This document shows, in pieces, positions 1-8,038 of a stretch of DNA of 64,000 nucleotides. The translations under genes and the position numbers were made by a program. This stretch comes from Streptomyces viridiviolaceus. GTDB taxonomy: Bacteria; Actinomycetota; Actinomycetes; Streptomycetales; Streptomycetaceae. Each line of letters opens with the position of its first letter. Position 1 is the first letter of the stretch. The notes below the pieces were generated by a model. It was given only the letters and a program-made list of their open reading frames with translations. It was not told where the DNA came from and searched no databases. Location of the stretch: assembly GCF_014650995.1 (NCBI RefSeq), contig NZ_BMWA01000032.1, forward strand, positions 4,327 through 68,326, given 5' to 3'.

Positions 1-196
1 AAGTGGCCGAGCCTGCGGGCGGTGCCGCTGGGGTGGTGCGGGTGGGCGCAGGCGGTGCCCGCCGGTGCCGGGGTTCCGGGGGTGTTCCCGGCGTCCGAAA
101 GTGGCCGAGCCTGCGGGCGGTGCCGCTGGGGTGGTGCGGGTGGGCGCAGGCGGTATCCGTCGGCGCCGGGGTCCCGGTGTCCCCGACTTCCGAACG
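1..196. repeat. 98-bp direct tandem repeat, two copies
   Basis: The block beginning AAGTGGCCGAGCCTGCGGGC at base 1 recurs at base 99. The first 56 bases of the two copies are almost identical; the rest of the second copy is diverged and a short degenerate third start is visible near 205. It is G-rich on the plus strand and no convincing gene lies in it. It is cut by the left window edge, so the true copy number is unknown. Its position upstream of the GGDEF gene suggests intergenic repeats, but a role cannot be inferred. Confidence 0.8.
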
Positions 197-332
197 GCCA
201 AGTCCGACGGGGGTGTCGAGCGCTTGAGAACCGTGCGGGCGGGGCGGGATCGGCGGCTGCGGTGGGGTGAGGGTCCGTGGAGTGTATGTCCCCGTTCGCA
301 CCGCTTGGGTCCCTTTTCCCACTGAACCTCCC

Positions 333-345
333 TAGCCTGGAGGGA
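333..345 (+). promoter_or_regulatory. Candidate -10 box for a leaderless cdgE transcript
   Basis: TAGCCT at 333-338 is followed by six bases and then the ATG at 345, so transcription would begin at or next to the start codon. The six intervening bases GGAGGG look like a ribosome-binding site but abut the ATG, too close for normal use. No clear -35 was found. Confidence 0.35.
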
Positions 346-1493
346 TGGGTGAGGACAGGCGGCTCGCGGCCGTCGTGGCGTTGGCGCAGGGCATGGCCGC
401 CGCGCACAGCTCGCGTGAGGCGTGGTGGGCGGCGGCCGCCGGTGCGTGCCGGGCGCTGGGCGGCAGCTTCGCCGCGCTGTCGGTGTGGGAGCGGGAGCTC
501 GGCCGCCTCAGGGTGCTGGTGAACGTGGGCGAGCGGGCCGAGGACGAGGAGGAGTTCCCGGAGGACGAGTCCTACCCCGTGCACCAGTTCGCGGAGATCA
601 CCGAGTTCCTGCACGAGCGCTGGGCCGGCGGCGGCGAGCCCGACGCCTGGGTGGAGACCGCGGAGGGTCCCGCGGCCGGGCGCCCCGGTTACGTCCATCA
701 GCGTGTCGCCGCGCTGCGCCGCCGTGGGCGCGGCTGCTGCGTGGTCGCGCCGATCGTGCTGCACGGCCGTGCCTGGGGCGAGCTGTACGTGGCCCGGCCG
801 GTGGGGGAGCCCGTGTTCGTGCGGGCCGACGCCGACTTCGCCACCGTCCTGGCCTCCGTGATCGCCGCCGGGATCGCGCAGACCGAGCGGCTGGAGGAGG
901 TCCGGCGGCTGGCGTTCACCGACGCGCTCACCGGCCTGGCCAACCGCCGGGCGGTGGACGCCCGCCTGGACGAGGCCGTGGAGCGGCATCGCCGCGAGGG
1001 CGTCGTCGTCAGCCTCGTCGTGTGCGACCTCAACGGGCTCAAGCAGGTCAACGACACCCACGGGCACGCCGTCGGCGACCGGCTCCTGGAGCGATTCGGG
1101 TCGGTGCTGTCGCTGTGCGGCGCGATGGTGCCGGGGGCGCTCGCCGCCCGGCTCGGCGGGGACGAGTTCTGCCTGCTCGCGGTCGGGCCGCCCGCCGACG
1201 AGGTCGTGAAAGCCGCCGACGAGCTGTGCCGCCGGGCGGGTGAGCTGGAGCTCGGTGACGGCGTGGCCTGCGGGGTGGCGTCCACGGAAGACCCGGTGGG
1301 CCCCGTCCGCAGTGCCCGCCGGCTGTTCCGGCTCGCGGACGCGGCGCAGTACCGGGCCAAGGCCGAACGGGCGGACCGGCCGGTCGTCGCCGGCCGCGAG
1401 GGACCCGACGATCCCGTCGTACGGCTGGCGGACGAGCCGTCCCGCGGAGAGGACGGGGAGCGTCGGCGGTTCCGGGGGCGGCATTCCCCGTGA
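345..1493 (+). CDS. cdgE: GAF-GGDEF diguanylate cyclase (CdgE-like)
   Basis: 382-aa protein expected to make cyclic di-GMP from two GTP. The N-terminal half (about 1-180) has the length and character of a GAF sensor domain. The C-terminal half holds the GGDEF domain, with the conserved FTDALTGLANRR start near residue 187 and an intact catalytic GGDEF at residues 271-275. The autoinhibitory RxxD motif normally five residues before GGDEF is absent (VPGA instead), so product feedback by that site is not expected. No membrane segment is seen. The symbol rests on recalled synteny, as S. coelicolor CdgE lies directly upstream of hutH. In Streptomyces c-di-GMP controls development through BldD and RsiG. 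Start chosen at the first ATG; an alternative is the internal ATG near residue 17. Confidence 0.85.
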   Translation: MGEDRRLAAVVALAQGMAAAHSSREAWWAAAAGACRALGGSFAALSVWERELGRLRVLVNVGERAEDEEEFPEDESYPVHQFAEITEFLHERWAGGGEPDAWVETAEGPAAGRPGYVHQRVAALRRRGRGCCVVAPIVLHGRAWGELYVARPVGEPVFVRADADFATVLASVIAAGIAQTERLEEVRRLAFTDALTGLANRRAVDARLDEAVERHRREGVVVSLVVCDLNGLKQVNDTHGHAVGDRLLERFGSVLSLCGAMVPGALAARLGGDEFCLLAVGPPADEVVKAADELCRRAGELELGDGVACGVASTEDPVGPVRSARRLFRLADAAQYRAKAERADRPVVAGREGPDDPVVRLADEPSRGEDGERRRFRGRHSP

Positions 1494-1540
1494 GCGGTTC
1501 GCGGACGGAAGTGACGTAAGGGGTGCTCCCGGCGCCCACT

Positions 1541-1578
1541 GGTGACATCCTCAAATTCACTGCGTACGCTCCTGAATA
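1541..1578 (+). promoter_or_regulatory. Candidate hutH promoter, leaderless
   Basis: GGTGAC (1541-1546) and TACGCT (1565-1570) are separated by 18 bases, and the ATG at 1578 lies seven bases after the -10. No ribosome-binding site precedes the ATG. Together these predict a leaderless hutH mRNA. Confidence 0.5.
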
Positions 1579-3122
1579 TGGATATGCACACTGTGGTGGT
1601 GGGGACTTCTGGGGTCACCGCGTCCGACGTCCTCGCCGTGGCGCGCGCCGGCGCCCGGGTCCGGCTCTCCGAGGAAGCGGTGGCGGCCCTGTCCGCGGCC
1701 CGCGAGATCGTGGACGCGCTGGCCGCCAAGCCGGATCCCGTGTACGGCGTGAGCACCGGCTTCGGCGCCCTGGCGACCCGGCACATCAGCCCGGACCTGC
1801 GGGCGCAGTTGCAGCGCAACATCGTCCGCTCGCACGCCGCCGGGATGGGGCCGCGCGTCGAACGCGAGGTCGTCCGGGCCCTGATGTTCCTGCGCCTGAA
1901 GACCGTCTGCTCCGGCCACACCGGCGTCCGCCCCGAGGTCGCGCAGACCATGGCCGACGTCCTGAACGCCGGGATCACCCCGGTCGTGCACGAGTACGGC
2001 TCCCTCGGCTGCTCGGGCGACCTCGCGCCGCTGTCGCACTGCGCCCTCACGCTCATGGGCGAGGGGGAGGCCGAGGGCCCCGACGGGACCGTACGGCCGG
2101 CCGGCGAACTCCTCGCCGAGCACGGGATCCGGCCCGTCGAGCTGCGCGAGAAGGAGGGCCTCGCCCTCCTCAACGGCACCGACGGCATGCTCGGCATGCT
2201 GGTCATGGCCCTGGCCGACCTCGAGACCCTCTACAAGTCCGCCGACGTCACCGCCGCCCTGACCCTGGAGGCCCTGCTCGGCACCGACAAGGTGCTCGCC
2301 CCCGAGCTGCACGCCATCCGCCCGCACCCCGGGCAGGCCGCCAGCGCCGCCAACATGCTCGCCGTGCTCGAGGGCTCGGGCCTGACCGGCCACCACCAGG
2401 ACGACGCGCCCCGCGTCCAGGACGCCTACTCCGTGCGCTGCGCCCCGCAGGTAGCCGGCGCCGGACGCGACACCATGGCCCACGCCCGCCTGGTCGCCGA
2501 ACGGGAGCTGGCGTCGGCGGTGGACAACCCGGTCGTACTGCCCGACGGACGCGTGGAGTCCAACGGCAACTTCCACGGCGCCCCGGTCGCCTACGTCCTG
2601 GACTTCCTCGCCGTCGCCGTCGCCGACCTCGGCTCCATCGCCGAGCGGCGCACCGACCGGCTGCTGGACAAGAACCGCAGCCACGGCCTCCCGCCGTTCC
2701 TCGCCGACGACGCCGGTGTCGACTCCGGCCTGATGATCGCCCAGTACACGCAGGCCGCGCTGGTGAGCGAGCTGAAGCGGCTCGCCGTGCCGGCCTCGGC
2801 CGACTCGATCCCGTCCTCGGCGATGCAGGAGGACCACGTGTCGATGGGCTGGTCGGCGGCGCGCAAACTGCGCACGGCCGTCGACAACCTCACCCGCGTG
2901 ATCGCCGTCGAGCTCTACGCGGCCACCCGCGCCATCCAGCTCCGTGAGGGCCTCACTCCGGCCCCGGCGTCCCGGGCGGTCATCGAGGCCGTACGCGCGG
3001 CCGGTGTCGAGGGTCCCGGTCCGGACCGGTTCCTGGCGCCGGACCTCGCCGCGGCCGACGCGTTCGTGCGCGACGGGCACCTGGTCGCGGCGGCGGAGAC
3101 GGTCACCGGGCCGCTGCGGTAG
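1578..3122 (+). CDS. hutH: Histidine ammonia-lyase (histidase)
   Basis: 514-aa cytoplasmic enzyme that removes ammonia from L-histidine to give trans-urocanate, the first step of histidine use. The self-forming MIO cofactor motif is visible as C145-S146-G147 in GSLGCSGDLAPLSH. The Cys-Ser-Gly form replaces the more common Ala-Ser-Gly and is what I recall for Streptomyces histidases. The family signatures GVSTGFG, NGTDG and SSAMQEDHVSMGW are intact. The upstream in-frame GTG at 1542 would add twelve residues, but the known family N-terminus is MDMHTVVVGTSG, and the promoter overlaps that extension, so 1578 is preferred. It stands alone; the other hut genes are not adjacent, which is usual in Streptomyces. 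Confidence 0.95.
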   Translation: MDMHTVVVGTSGVTASDVLAVARAGARVRLSEEAVAALSAAREIVDALAAKPDPVYGVSTGFGALATRHISPDLRAQLQRNIVRSHAAGMGPRVEREVVRALMFLRLKTVCSGHTGVRPEVAQTMADVLNAGITPVVHEYGSLGCSGDLAPLSHCALTLMGEGEAEGPDGTVRPAGELLAEHGIRPVELREKEGLALLNGTDGMLGMLVMALADLETLYKSADVTAALTLEALLGTDKVLAPELHAIRPHPGQAASAANMLAVLEGSGLTGHHQDDAPRVQDAYSVRCAPQVAGAGRDTMAHARLVAERELASAVDNPVVLPDGRVESNGNFHGAPVAYVLDFLAVAVADLGSIAERRTDRLLDKNRSHGLPPFLADDAGVDSGLMIAQYTQAALVSELKRLAVPASADSIPSSAMQEDHVSMGWSAARKLRTAVDNLTRVIAVELYAATRAIQLREGLTPAPASRAVIEAVRAAGVEGPGPDRFLAPDLAAADAFVRDGHLVAAAETVTGPLR

Positions 3123-3127
3123 GGAAA

Positions 3128-3152
3128 CCGCCGGGGCCCCGTCGCCCGGCGG
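3128..3152. terminator. Hairpin after hutH
   Basis: CCGCCGGG (3128-3135) pairs perfectly with CCCGGCGG (3145-3152) around a nine-base loop, six bases after the hutH stop codon. There is no T-tract, as is usual for Streptomyces terminators. Confidence 0.55.
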
Positions 3153-3229
3153 GGCCCCGTGGGGACGGATCACGGGTCCGGCACGCTGCCGGGCCCGGTG
3201 AAACCTTTGTCAAAAGAACGTCAAGAGAC

Positions 3230-3544
3230 TCAAAAACCAAGGCGTTCGCGGCGCACCGAGTACACGACGAAGCCCGCACCGAGGGTGAGGCAGAGGCTGC
3301 CGCCGACGACGTACGGGGTGCTGTCGAAGCTGCCGGTGTCGGCCAGCCGGGTGCCCTCGCCGGCGGCCGCCGTGTCCGTGGACACGACTCTCGCCTGCTC
3401 GGTGACCTGCGGCGACGGGCTTGCCGAGAGGGTCTTGTGCGCCGGTCCGTCGGGCGTCGCGTTCGCGGACGGGACGAACCACAGGGCGCACAGCAGGCCT
3501 CCCGCGGCGGCGGCGGTCAGCAACGGACGGCGAGCGGATGACAC
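3230..3544 (-). CDS. Small LAXTG-type sortase-anchored surface protein
   Basis: 104-aa secreted protein with an N-terminal signal sequence (about 1-29). A Ser/Thr/Ala-rich mature segment of only about 37 residues follows. The C-terminal sorting signal is LADTG at 67-71, then a hydrophobic span (about 77-95) and the basic tail RRERLGF. LAXTG is the motif used by class E sortases in Streptomyces, so the product should be covalently linked to peptidoglycan. The start is the GTG at 3544, preceded by AAGGGG at eleven bases. The mature part is too small to hold a recognisable domain, so the function is unknown. It is convergent with hutH. Confidence 0.75.
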   Translation of the reverse strand: MSSARRPLLTAAAAGGLLCALWFVPSANATPDGPAHKTLSASPSPQVTEQARVVSTDTAAAGEGTRLADTGSFDSTPYVVGGSLCLTLGAGFVVYSVRRERLGF

Positions 3545-3641
3545 GGAATATCGATCCCCTTGTGGCGCTGGCGAATTGGCCGTGTGGGGCGATGTTAGTG
3601 AAAGGCGCGGGTCACAGGAAAGTCACGGGAGCGACCGGCCG

Positions 3642-3654
3642 TACTCTCCGGACA
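3642..3654 (+). promoter_or_regulatory. Candidate -10 for a leaderless transcript
   Basis: TACTCT (3642-3647) lies six bases before the ATG at 3654, and no ribosome-binding site is present between them. Confidence 0.35.
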
Positions 3655-4007
3655 TGAGCACTCCAGAGACATCACGTTTTGTACGTCTTCGCGTGGAACT
3701 CGTCCTCGAGGTCGACGACGAGGACGCGGTCACGGGGGCCGCGCTGCAGGCGATCGCCGACGACTCCGGCATGCCGGAGGAGGAGCGGACGCACACCGAG
3801 AGCGCTGTGACGGAGGACACCGCCGAGGCCCTGGCGTACCTCGTGGATCCGTTCGACCTGGTCAGCGAAGTGCCCGGCGTCGAGCTCCACCAGGCGTCCT
3901 GGAGCAGTGAGCGAATCGACTACGACCCCGACTCGCCCGATTGGGAGGACGGCGAGCAAGATGGCGACGAGGACTACGCAGAGGACGACGAAATGACGGC
4001 CGGCTGA
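3654..4007 (+). CDS. Conserved acidic small protein, unknown function
   Basis: 117-aa soluble protein with no signal peptide or membrane segment. The first 85 residues look folded (RFVRLRVELVLEVDDEDAVTG, then a helical stretch), while the last 25 are almost entirely Asp, Glu and Gly. The open frame continues upstream to 3159, but that extension has mixed codon use and runs through the promoter of the divergent LAXTG gene, so ATG 3654 is taken. I do not recognise a family. It is divergent from the LAXTG protein and upstream of the L,D-transpeptidase, but nothing in its sequence ties it to the cell wall. Confidence 0.7.
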   Translation: MSTPETSRFVRLRVELVLEVDDEDAVTGAALQAIADDSGMPEEERTHTESAVTEDTAEALAYLVDPFDLVSEVPGVELHQASWSSERIDYDPDSPDWEDGEQDGDEDYAEDDEMTAG

Positions 4008-4027
4008 CGCGGTACGGGAAGATCGTG

Positions 4028-4055
4028 ACCCCGGGCGGCAACCACCGTCCGGGGT
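4028..4055. terminator. Hairpin terminator
   Basis: ACCCCGGGCGG (4028-4038) and CCGTCCGGGGT (4045-4055) pair at ten of eleven positions with a six-base loop, just after the acidic small protein gene. Confidence 0.55.
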
Positions 4056-4115
4056 TCTGTCGTCTCAGGGGGCGCACAGACCGCCCCCACACCACCTGAC
4101 GCCCCGTGCGAACGT

Positions 4116-4169
4116 GGTGTGTCCCACACCCGTCGGCGATGTGGAACGGGACGAACCGGTCGTAGCGTT
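4116..4169 (+). promoter_or_regulatory. Upstream elements of the L,D-transpeptidase gene
   Basis: A palindrome GGTGTG-TCC-CACACC occupies 4116-4130. Downstream, GGAAC (4143-4147) and GTT (4167-4169) are spaced by 19 bases, which resembles the GGAAT-N18/19-GTT form of thiol-stress sigma-R promoters. Both are weak predictions by eye. Confidence 0.25.
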
Positions 4170-4229
4170 GAAAGTTCTTGACGGGGTATCTCGGGGTTTC
4201 GGGAATCGGCAACGATGGAGAAGCGTGTG

Positions 4230-5480
4230 ATGACGGACAGTAAGCGGCGCAAGGGCCTGGTGGCCGCGTCCGCACTGCTCGGCGGTGTGCTGGTGCTCTC
4301 GGCATGTTCCAGCGGCGACGCCGGCGCCTCCGGCGGCGGGGACGACAAGACGTCGCAGGCCCAGGTCGACGAGGCGGCGGCGAAGGAGACGTCCGAGGCC
4401 CAGATCAAGATCACGCCCAAGGACGGCTCGACCAACGCCTCCATCAACAACTCCGCCGCCGTCACCGTGAGCAAGGGCACCCTCACGGAGGTGAAGATGA
4501 CCACCTCCGACGGCACCGAGGTCAGCGGCCAGATATCCGCGGACAGGACGAGCTGGAAGCCCACCACGCAGCTGGAGCGGGCCACCAAGTACAAGCTGAC
4601 GGCGACCGCGCAGGATTCCGAGGGCCGCGCCGCCCACGAGAACGCCTCGTTCACCACGGTCTCCCCGTCCAACAGCTTCATCGGCACCTTCACCCCGGAC
4701 GACGGCACCACGGTGGGCGTGGGCATGCCCGTGTCGATCAACTTCGACAAGGCGATCACCAACAAGGCCGCCGTCCAGAAGGGCATCACGGTCAGCACCA
4801 CCAGCGGCCAGGAAGTCGCCTGCCACTGGTTCAACGCCAACCGCATGGACTGCCGCCCGGAGAACTACTGGCAGGAGGGCTCGACCGTCACCCTGAAGCT
4901 GGCGCTCGACGGAGTCGAGGGCGCCGAGGGCGTCTACGGCGTCCAGCAGAAGACGGTCACCTTCAAGATCGGCCGCAACCAGGTCTCGTACGTCGACGCC
5001 AAGACCAAGCAGATGAAGGTCACGCAGAACGGCAAGACGATCCGGACCATCCCGATCTCCGCCGGCTCGCCCGAGAACAAGACCTACGAAGGCCAGATGG
5101 TGATCTCCGAGAAGTTCAAGGAGACCCGGATGAACGGCGCGACGGTCGGGTTCACCGACGACGACGGCAAGGGCGAGTACGACATCGCGGACGTGCCGCA
5201 CGCCATGCGCCTGTCGACCTCCGGCACCTTCATCCACGGCAACTACTGGGGCGCCAAGTCCATCTTCGGCAGCGTCAACACCAGCCACGGCTGCGTGGGT
5301 CTGGCCGACACCAAGGGCGCCGACGACCCGAACACGCCGGGTTCCTGGTTCTACGACAACTCCATCGTCGGTGACGTGGTCGTCGTCCAGAACACCGGCG
5401 ACAAGACCATCGCCCCGGACAACGGCCTCAACGGCTGGAACATGGACTGGGCCCAGTGGAAGGCCGGTTCGGCGGTCTGA
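4230..5480 (+). CDS. Lipoprotein L,D-transpeptidase with Ig-like domains
   Basis: 416-aa membrane-anchored enzyme that forms 3-3 (meso-DAP to meso-DAP) crosslinks in peptidoglycan. A lipoprotein signal ends in LVLSAC with the lipidated Cys at residue 26. Two Ig-like domains follow (about 50-235), typical of actinobacterial Ldt proteins. The YkuD catalytic domain (about 245-380) ends in HGNYWGAKSIFGS then SHGCVGL, with catalytic Cys355 and the preceding conserved His. ATG 4230 is chosen because GGAGAAG sits six bases before it; the in-frame ATG at 4215 would contain that ribosome-binding site. Its neighbours are not in the same operon. Confidence 0.93.
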   Translation: MTDSKRRKGLVAASALLGGVLVLSACSSGDAGASGGGDDKTSQAQVDEAAAKETSEAQIKITPKDGSTNASINNSAAVTVSKGTLTEVKMTTSDGTEVSGQISADRTSWKPTTQLERATKYKLTATAQDSEGRAAHENASFTTVSPSNSFIGTFTPDDGTTVGVGMPVSINFDKAITNKAAVQKGITVSTTSGQEVACHWFNANRMDCRPENYWQEGSTVTLKLALDGVEGAEGVYGVQQKTVTFKIGRNQVSYVDAKTKQMKVTQNGKTIRTIPISAGSPENKTYEGQMVISEKFKETRMNGATVGFTDDDGKGEYDIADVPHAMRLSTSGTFIHGNYWGAKSIFGSVNTSHGCVGLADTKGADDPNTPGSWFYDNSIVGDVVVVQNTGDKTIAPDNGLNGWNMDWAQWKAGSAV

Positions 5481-5516
5481 CGCCGAACTCCCCACGGGAG
5501 CACGCCGCTTCGCCGC

Positions 5517-5557
5517 AGGCGCCCGCCGCCCCTCGACCAGGGGCGGCGGGCGCCTGT
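5517..5557. terminator. Strong 18-bp perfect hairpin
   Basis: Left arm 5517-5534 and right arm 5540-5557 are exact reverse complements with a five-base CGACC loop. This is the strongest hairpin seen in the window and should end the transpeptidase transcript. Confidence 0.85.
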
Positions 5558-5631
5558 CGTCTCCCCGCCTTCTCATCGTTCTCTTACGCCGGCCTTATCC
5601 CTTCATCACGGGCCGTCCCTACCTTGCGGCC

Positions 5632-7089
5632 ATGTTCTTCACGTACCTGAGGCGCGAACTGCGCCGCCGCAGAAAGGCGGCCCTCGTCGTCGCCTCCGGC
5701 CTCGCGCTGGGCATCGCGCTCGTCATCGTCGTCGACTCCGTCTCCTCCGGCATGGGCAGGGCGCAGGACAAGGTCCTGCAGTCGCTGTACGGACTGGGCA
5801 CCGACATGACGGTCACCAAGGCCGCGTCCCCGACGCCCAGCACCTCCGACCGGCCGCGCTTCCGCTTCGACGCGCAGGAGGACGGCTCCGAGGAGGAGCA
5901 GAGCACCGACCGCGTCATGGTGCAGGGCTTCCAGACCCTGGCCGGCACGACCGTCGGCAAGGTCGCCGGACAGGACGGCGTGGCGGACGCGGTCGGCGGA
6001 CTGAGCCTGCAAGTCGTGAAGGTCAGCGGCCAGTTCACCCGCGGTCAGTTCCAGCAGGACGGCTCGGGCGGTCAGGGGCAGGGCGGGGGACCGGGCGCCC
6101 AGCAGGCCCCGCAGGGCCGCGTCGAAGGAGGCGGCGCGGACTTCGACGTCAACAGCTACTCCGTCTACGGCACCGACGTCACCGAGCCCGCCCTCGGCCC
6201 GCTGACCTCGTCGGCGATCACCAGCGGCCGCACCTTCAAGGAGTCGGAGGCCGACGCCAAGGTCGCCGTGGCCGACTCCGCGTACGCGAAGGAGAAGAAG
6301 CTCAGGACCGGCAGCACGGTCACCATCAAGGGCACGAAGTTCGAGGTCGTCGGCATCGCCACGGCCGACAGCGGGGACGCGGCGGCCAACCTCTACATAC
6401 CGCTGAAGCAGGCCCAGACCCTCGGCGACGCGAAGGACAAGGTCACCACGATCTACGTCAAGGCGACCGACTCGCAGCGGATCGACGGCGTCAAGTCCGC
6501 GATCCAGAAGAACGTCCCGGGCACCACGGTCACCACCTCCGCCGACCTCGCCGACACCGTCTCCGGCTCCCTGTCCACCGCGTCCTCGCTCGCCGCCGGC
6601 GTCGGCAAGTGGCTGTCGATCGTGGTGCTGGCGGCCGCGTTCCTGGTCGCCGGCCTGCTCACCTCCTCGGCCGTCTCCCGCCGGGTGCGCGAGTTCGGCA
6701 CGCTCAAGGCGCTCGGCTGGCGATCCGGCCGGGTGACCCGGCAGGTGGTCGGCGAGGCCGTCGTCAACGGCCTGGTCGGCGGCGTCCTCGGCATCGCGCT
6801 CGGCCTGGCGGGCGCCTACGTCGTCACCGCCGTCAGCCCGACGCTTCAGGCCCAGCTCGGCGGGGGCACGGGCGGACCCGGCGGCGGCTTCGGCGGTGGC
6901 GGCATGGGCGGTCCCGGACGGCAGGCCGCCGCCAAGACCCTCGACGTCGCGCTCACCGCGCCCGTCAGCCTCACCACCATCGCCCTCGCGGTCGGCCTCG
7001 CCGTGGCCGGCGGCCTCGTCGCCGGCGGCTTCGGCGGCTGGCGCGCCTCCCGCCTGCGTCCGGCGGACGCCCTGCGCCGCGTGGAGTAG
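5632..7089 (+). CDS. ABC transporter permease, MacB/FtsX type
   Basis: 485-aa integral membrane protein. An N-terminal transmembrane helix (about 18-38, ASGLALGIALVIVVDSV) is followed by a large extracytoplasmic domain (about 45-310) with a Gly/Gln-rich patch near 145. Three further helices form the FtsX domain, with the family signature VREFGTLKALGWRSGRVTRQ near 355. A Gly/Pro-rich loop (about 405-430) precedes the last helix. Such permeases act with a cytoplasmic ATPase to move peptides or lipids or to transmit force to cell-wall factors. The ATPase is the next gene, 74 bases downstream. TACCTT at 5620-5625, six bases before the ATG, suggests a leaderless transcript. Substrate unknown. Confidence 0.88.
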   Translation: MFFTYLRRELRRRRKAALVVASGLALGIALVIVVDSVSSGMGRAQDKVLQSLYGLGTDMTVTKAASPTPSTSDRPRFRFDAQEDGSEEEQSTDRVMVQGFQTLAGTTVGKVAGQDGVADAVGGLSLQVVKVSGQFTRGQFQQDGSGGQGQGGGPGAQQAPQGRVEGGGADFDVNSYSVYGTDVTEPALGPLTSSAITSGRTFKESEADAKVAVADSAYAKEKKLRTGSTVTIKGTKFEVVGIATADSGDAAANLYIPLKQAQTLGDAKDKVTTIYVKATDSQRIDGVKSAIQKNVPGTTVTTSADLADTVSGSLSTASSLAAGVGKWLSIVVLAAAFLVAGLLTSSAVSRRVREFGTLKALGWRSGRVTRQVVGEAVVNGLVGGVLGIALGLAGAYVVTAVSPTLQAQLGGGTGGPGGGFGGGGMGGPGRQAAAKTLDVALTAPVSLTTIALAVGLAVAGGLVAGGFGGWRASRLRPADALRRVE

Positions 7090-7163
7090 CGAGCACCGCA
7101 CCGGCCTGCCACGGGGCCTGCCGCGCGGGCCCCATCTCCCGAACGTTCCCCAGGAGTTGCACC

Positions 7164-7847
7164 ATGTACGAACTCAGAGGCGTCACCAAGCGCTACACCC
7201 GCGGCAAGGACACCGTGCACGCCCTCGACGGCGTCGACCTGACCATCGCGGACGGCGACCGGCTGGTCATCCAGGGGCCGACCGGCGGCGGCAAGTCCAC
7301 CCTGCTGCAGATGCTGGGCGCCCTGGACCGGCCCAGCTCCGGCGAGGTCGTCCTCGACGGCACGGACCTGGCCAAGCTGCCCGAGGCCCGGCTGACCAGG
7401 GTGCGCAGCGAGAGCATCGGCTTCGTCTTCCAGTCGTTCAACCTCATCCCGACGCTGACCGCGCAGGAGAACGTCGAGACCGCGCTCGTGCCGCTCGGCG
7501 TGAAGGCGAAGGAGCGGCGCGAGAAGGCCGCCGAGGCGCTGACGTCCGTCGGGCTCGGCGAACGGCTCGGGCATCTGCCCGGCGAGATGTCCGGCGGCCA
7601 GCAGCAGCGGGTCGCCATCGCCCGCGCCTTGGTGAAGCAGCCGAAGGTGCTGCTCGCCGACGAACCCACGGGAAACCTCGACGAGTCGATGCGGGACGAG
7701 ATCATGGACGTGCTCGACCGCATGTGGAAGGAGCTCGGGCTCACCTTCGTCATGGTCACCCACGACTCGGCGATCGCGAGGAAGGCCCCGCGTCTGGCGA
7801 CGATCCGCAAGGGCCGGATCACCGTCAAGGAGAACGCGGAGGCGTAA
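7164..7847 (+). CDS. ABC transporter ATP-binding protein, LolD/MacB type
   Basis: 227-aa cytoplasmic ATPase, partner of the upstream FtsX-type permease. It has Walker A GPTGGGKST (38-46), a Q-loop in FVFQSFNLIP, the signature MSGGQQQRVAIARAL, Walker B VLLADEPTGNLD and an H-loop in MVTHDSA. The LIPTLTAQENVE stretch after the Q-loop is typical of the LolD/MacB/FtsE group. AGGAG lies eight bases before the ATG. The 74-base gap from the permease is compatible with one operon. Walker A has Gly-Gly-Gly where most relatives have Ser-Gly-Ser, but all catalytic residues are kept. Confidence 0.92.
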   Translation: MYELRGVTKRYTRGKDTVHALDGVDLTIADGDRLVIQGPTGGGKSTLLQMLGALDRPSSGEVVLDGTDLAKLPEARLTRVRSESIGFVFQSFNLIPTLTAQENVETALVPLGVKAKERREKAAEALTSVGLGERLGHLPGEMSGGQQQRVAIARALVKQPKVLLADEPTGNLDESMRDEIMDVLDRMWKELGLTFVMVTHDSAIARKAPRLATIRKGRITVKENAEA

Positions 7848-8038
7848 TCCATCGGCCGCGTAACGGAGTTCGGGCGGAGGAGTAACAGCCGGCCGACGGT
7901 TTTCTCACCTTCCTCTCATCCGATTGAGCAGGTGATCATCCGTCGGCATACTGCGAGCTCCGGGGGAGCACGCGTGTGCGAGACCACCCCCGGCCGGGTG
8001 AACGGGGAATTCACCCGGTACTTCCGCAAGGGGGAAAG

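Noticed and set aside
3159..3653. N-terminal extension of the acidic small protein
   Set aside because: It overlaps the divergent LAXTG gene over its whole length and lacks gene-like codon bias.
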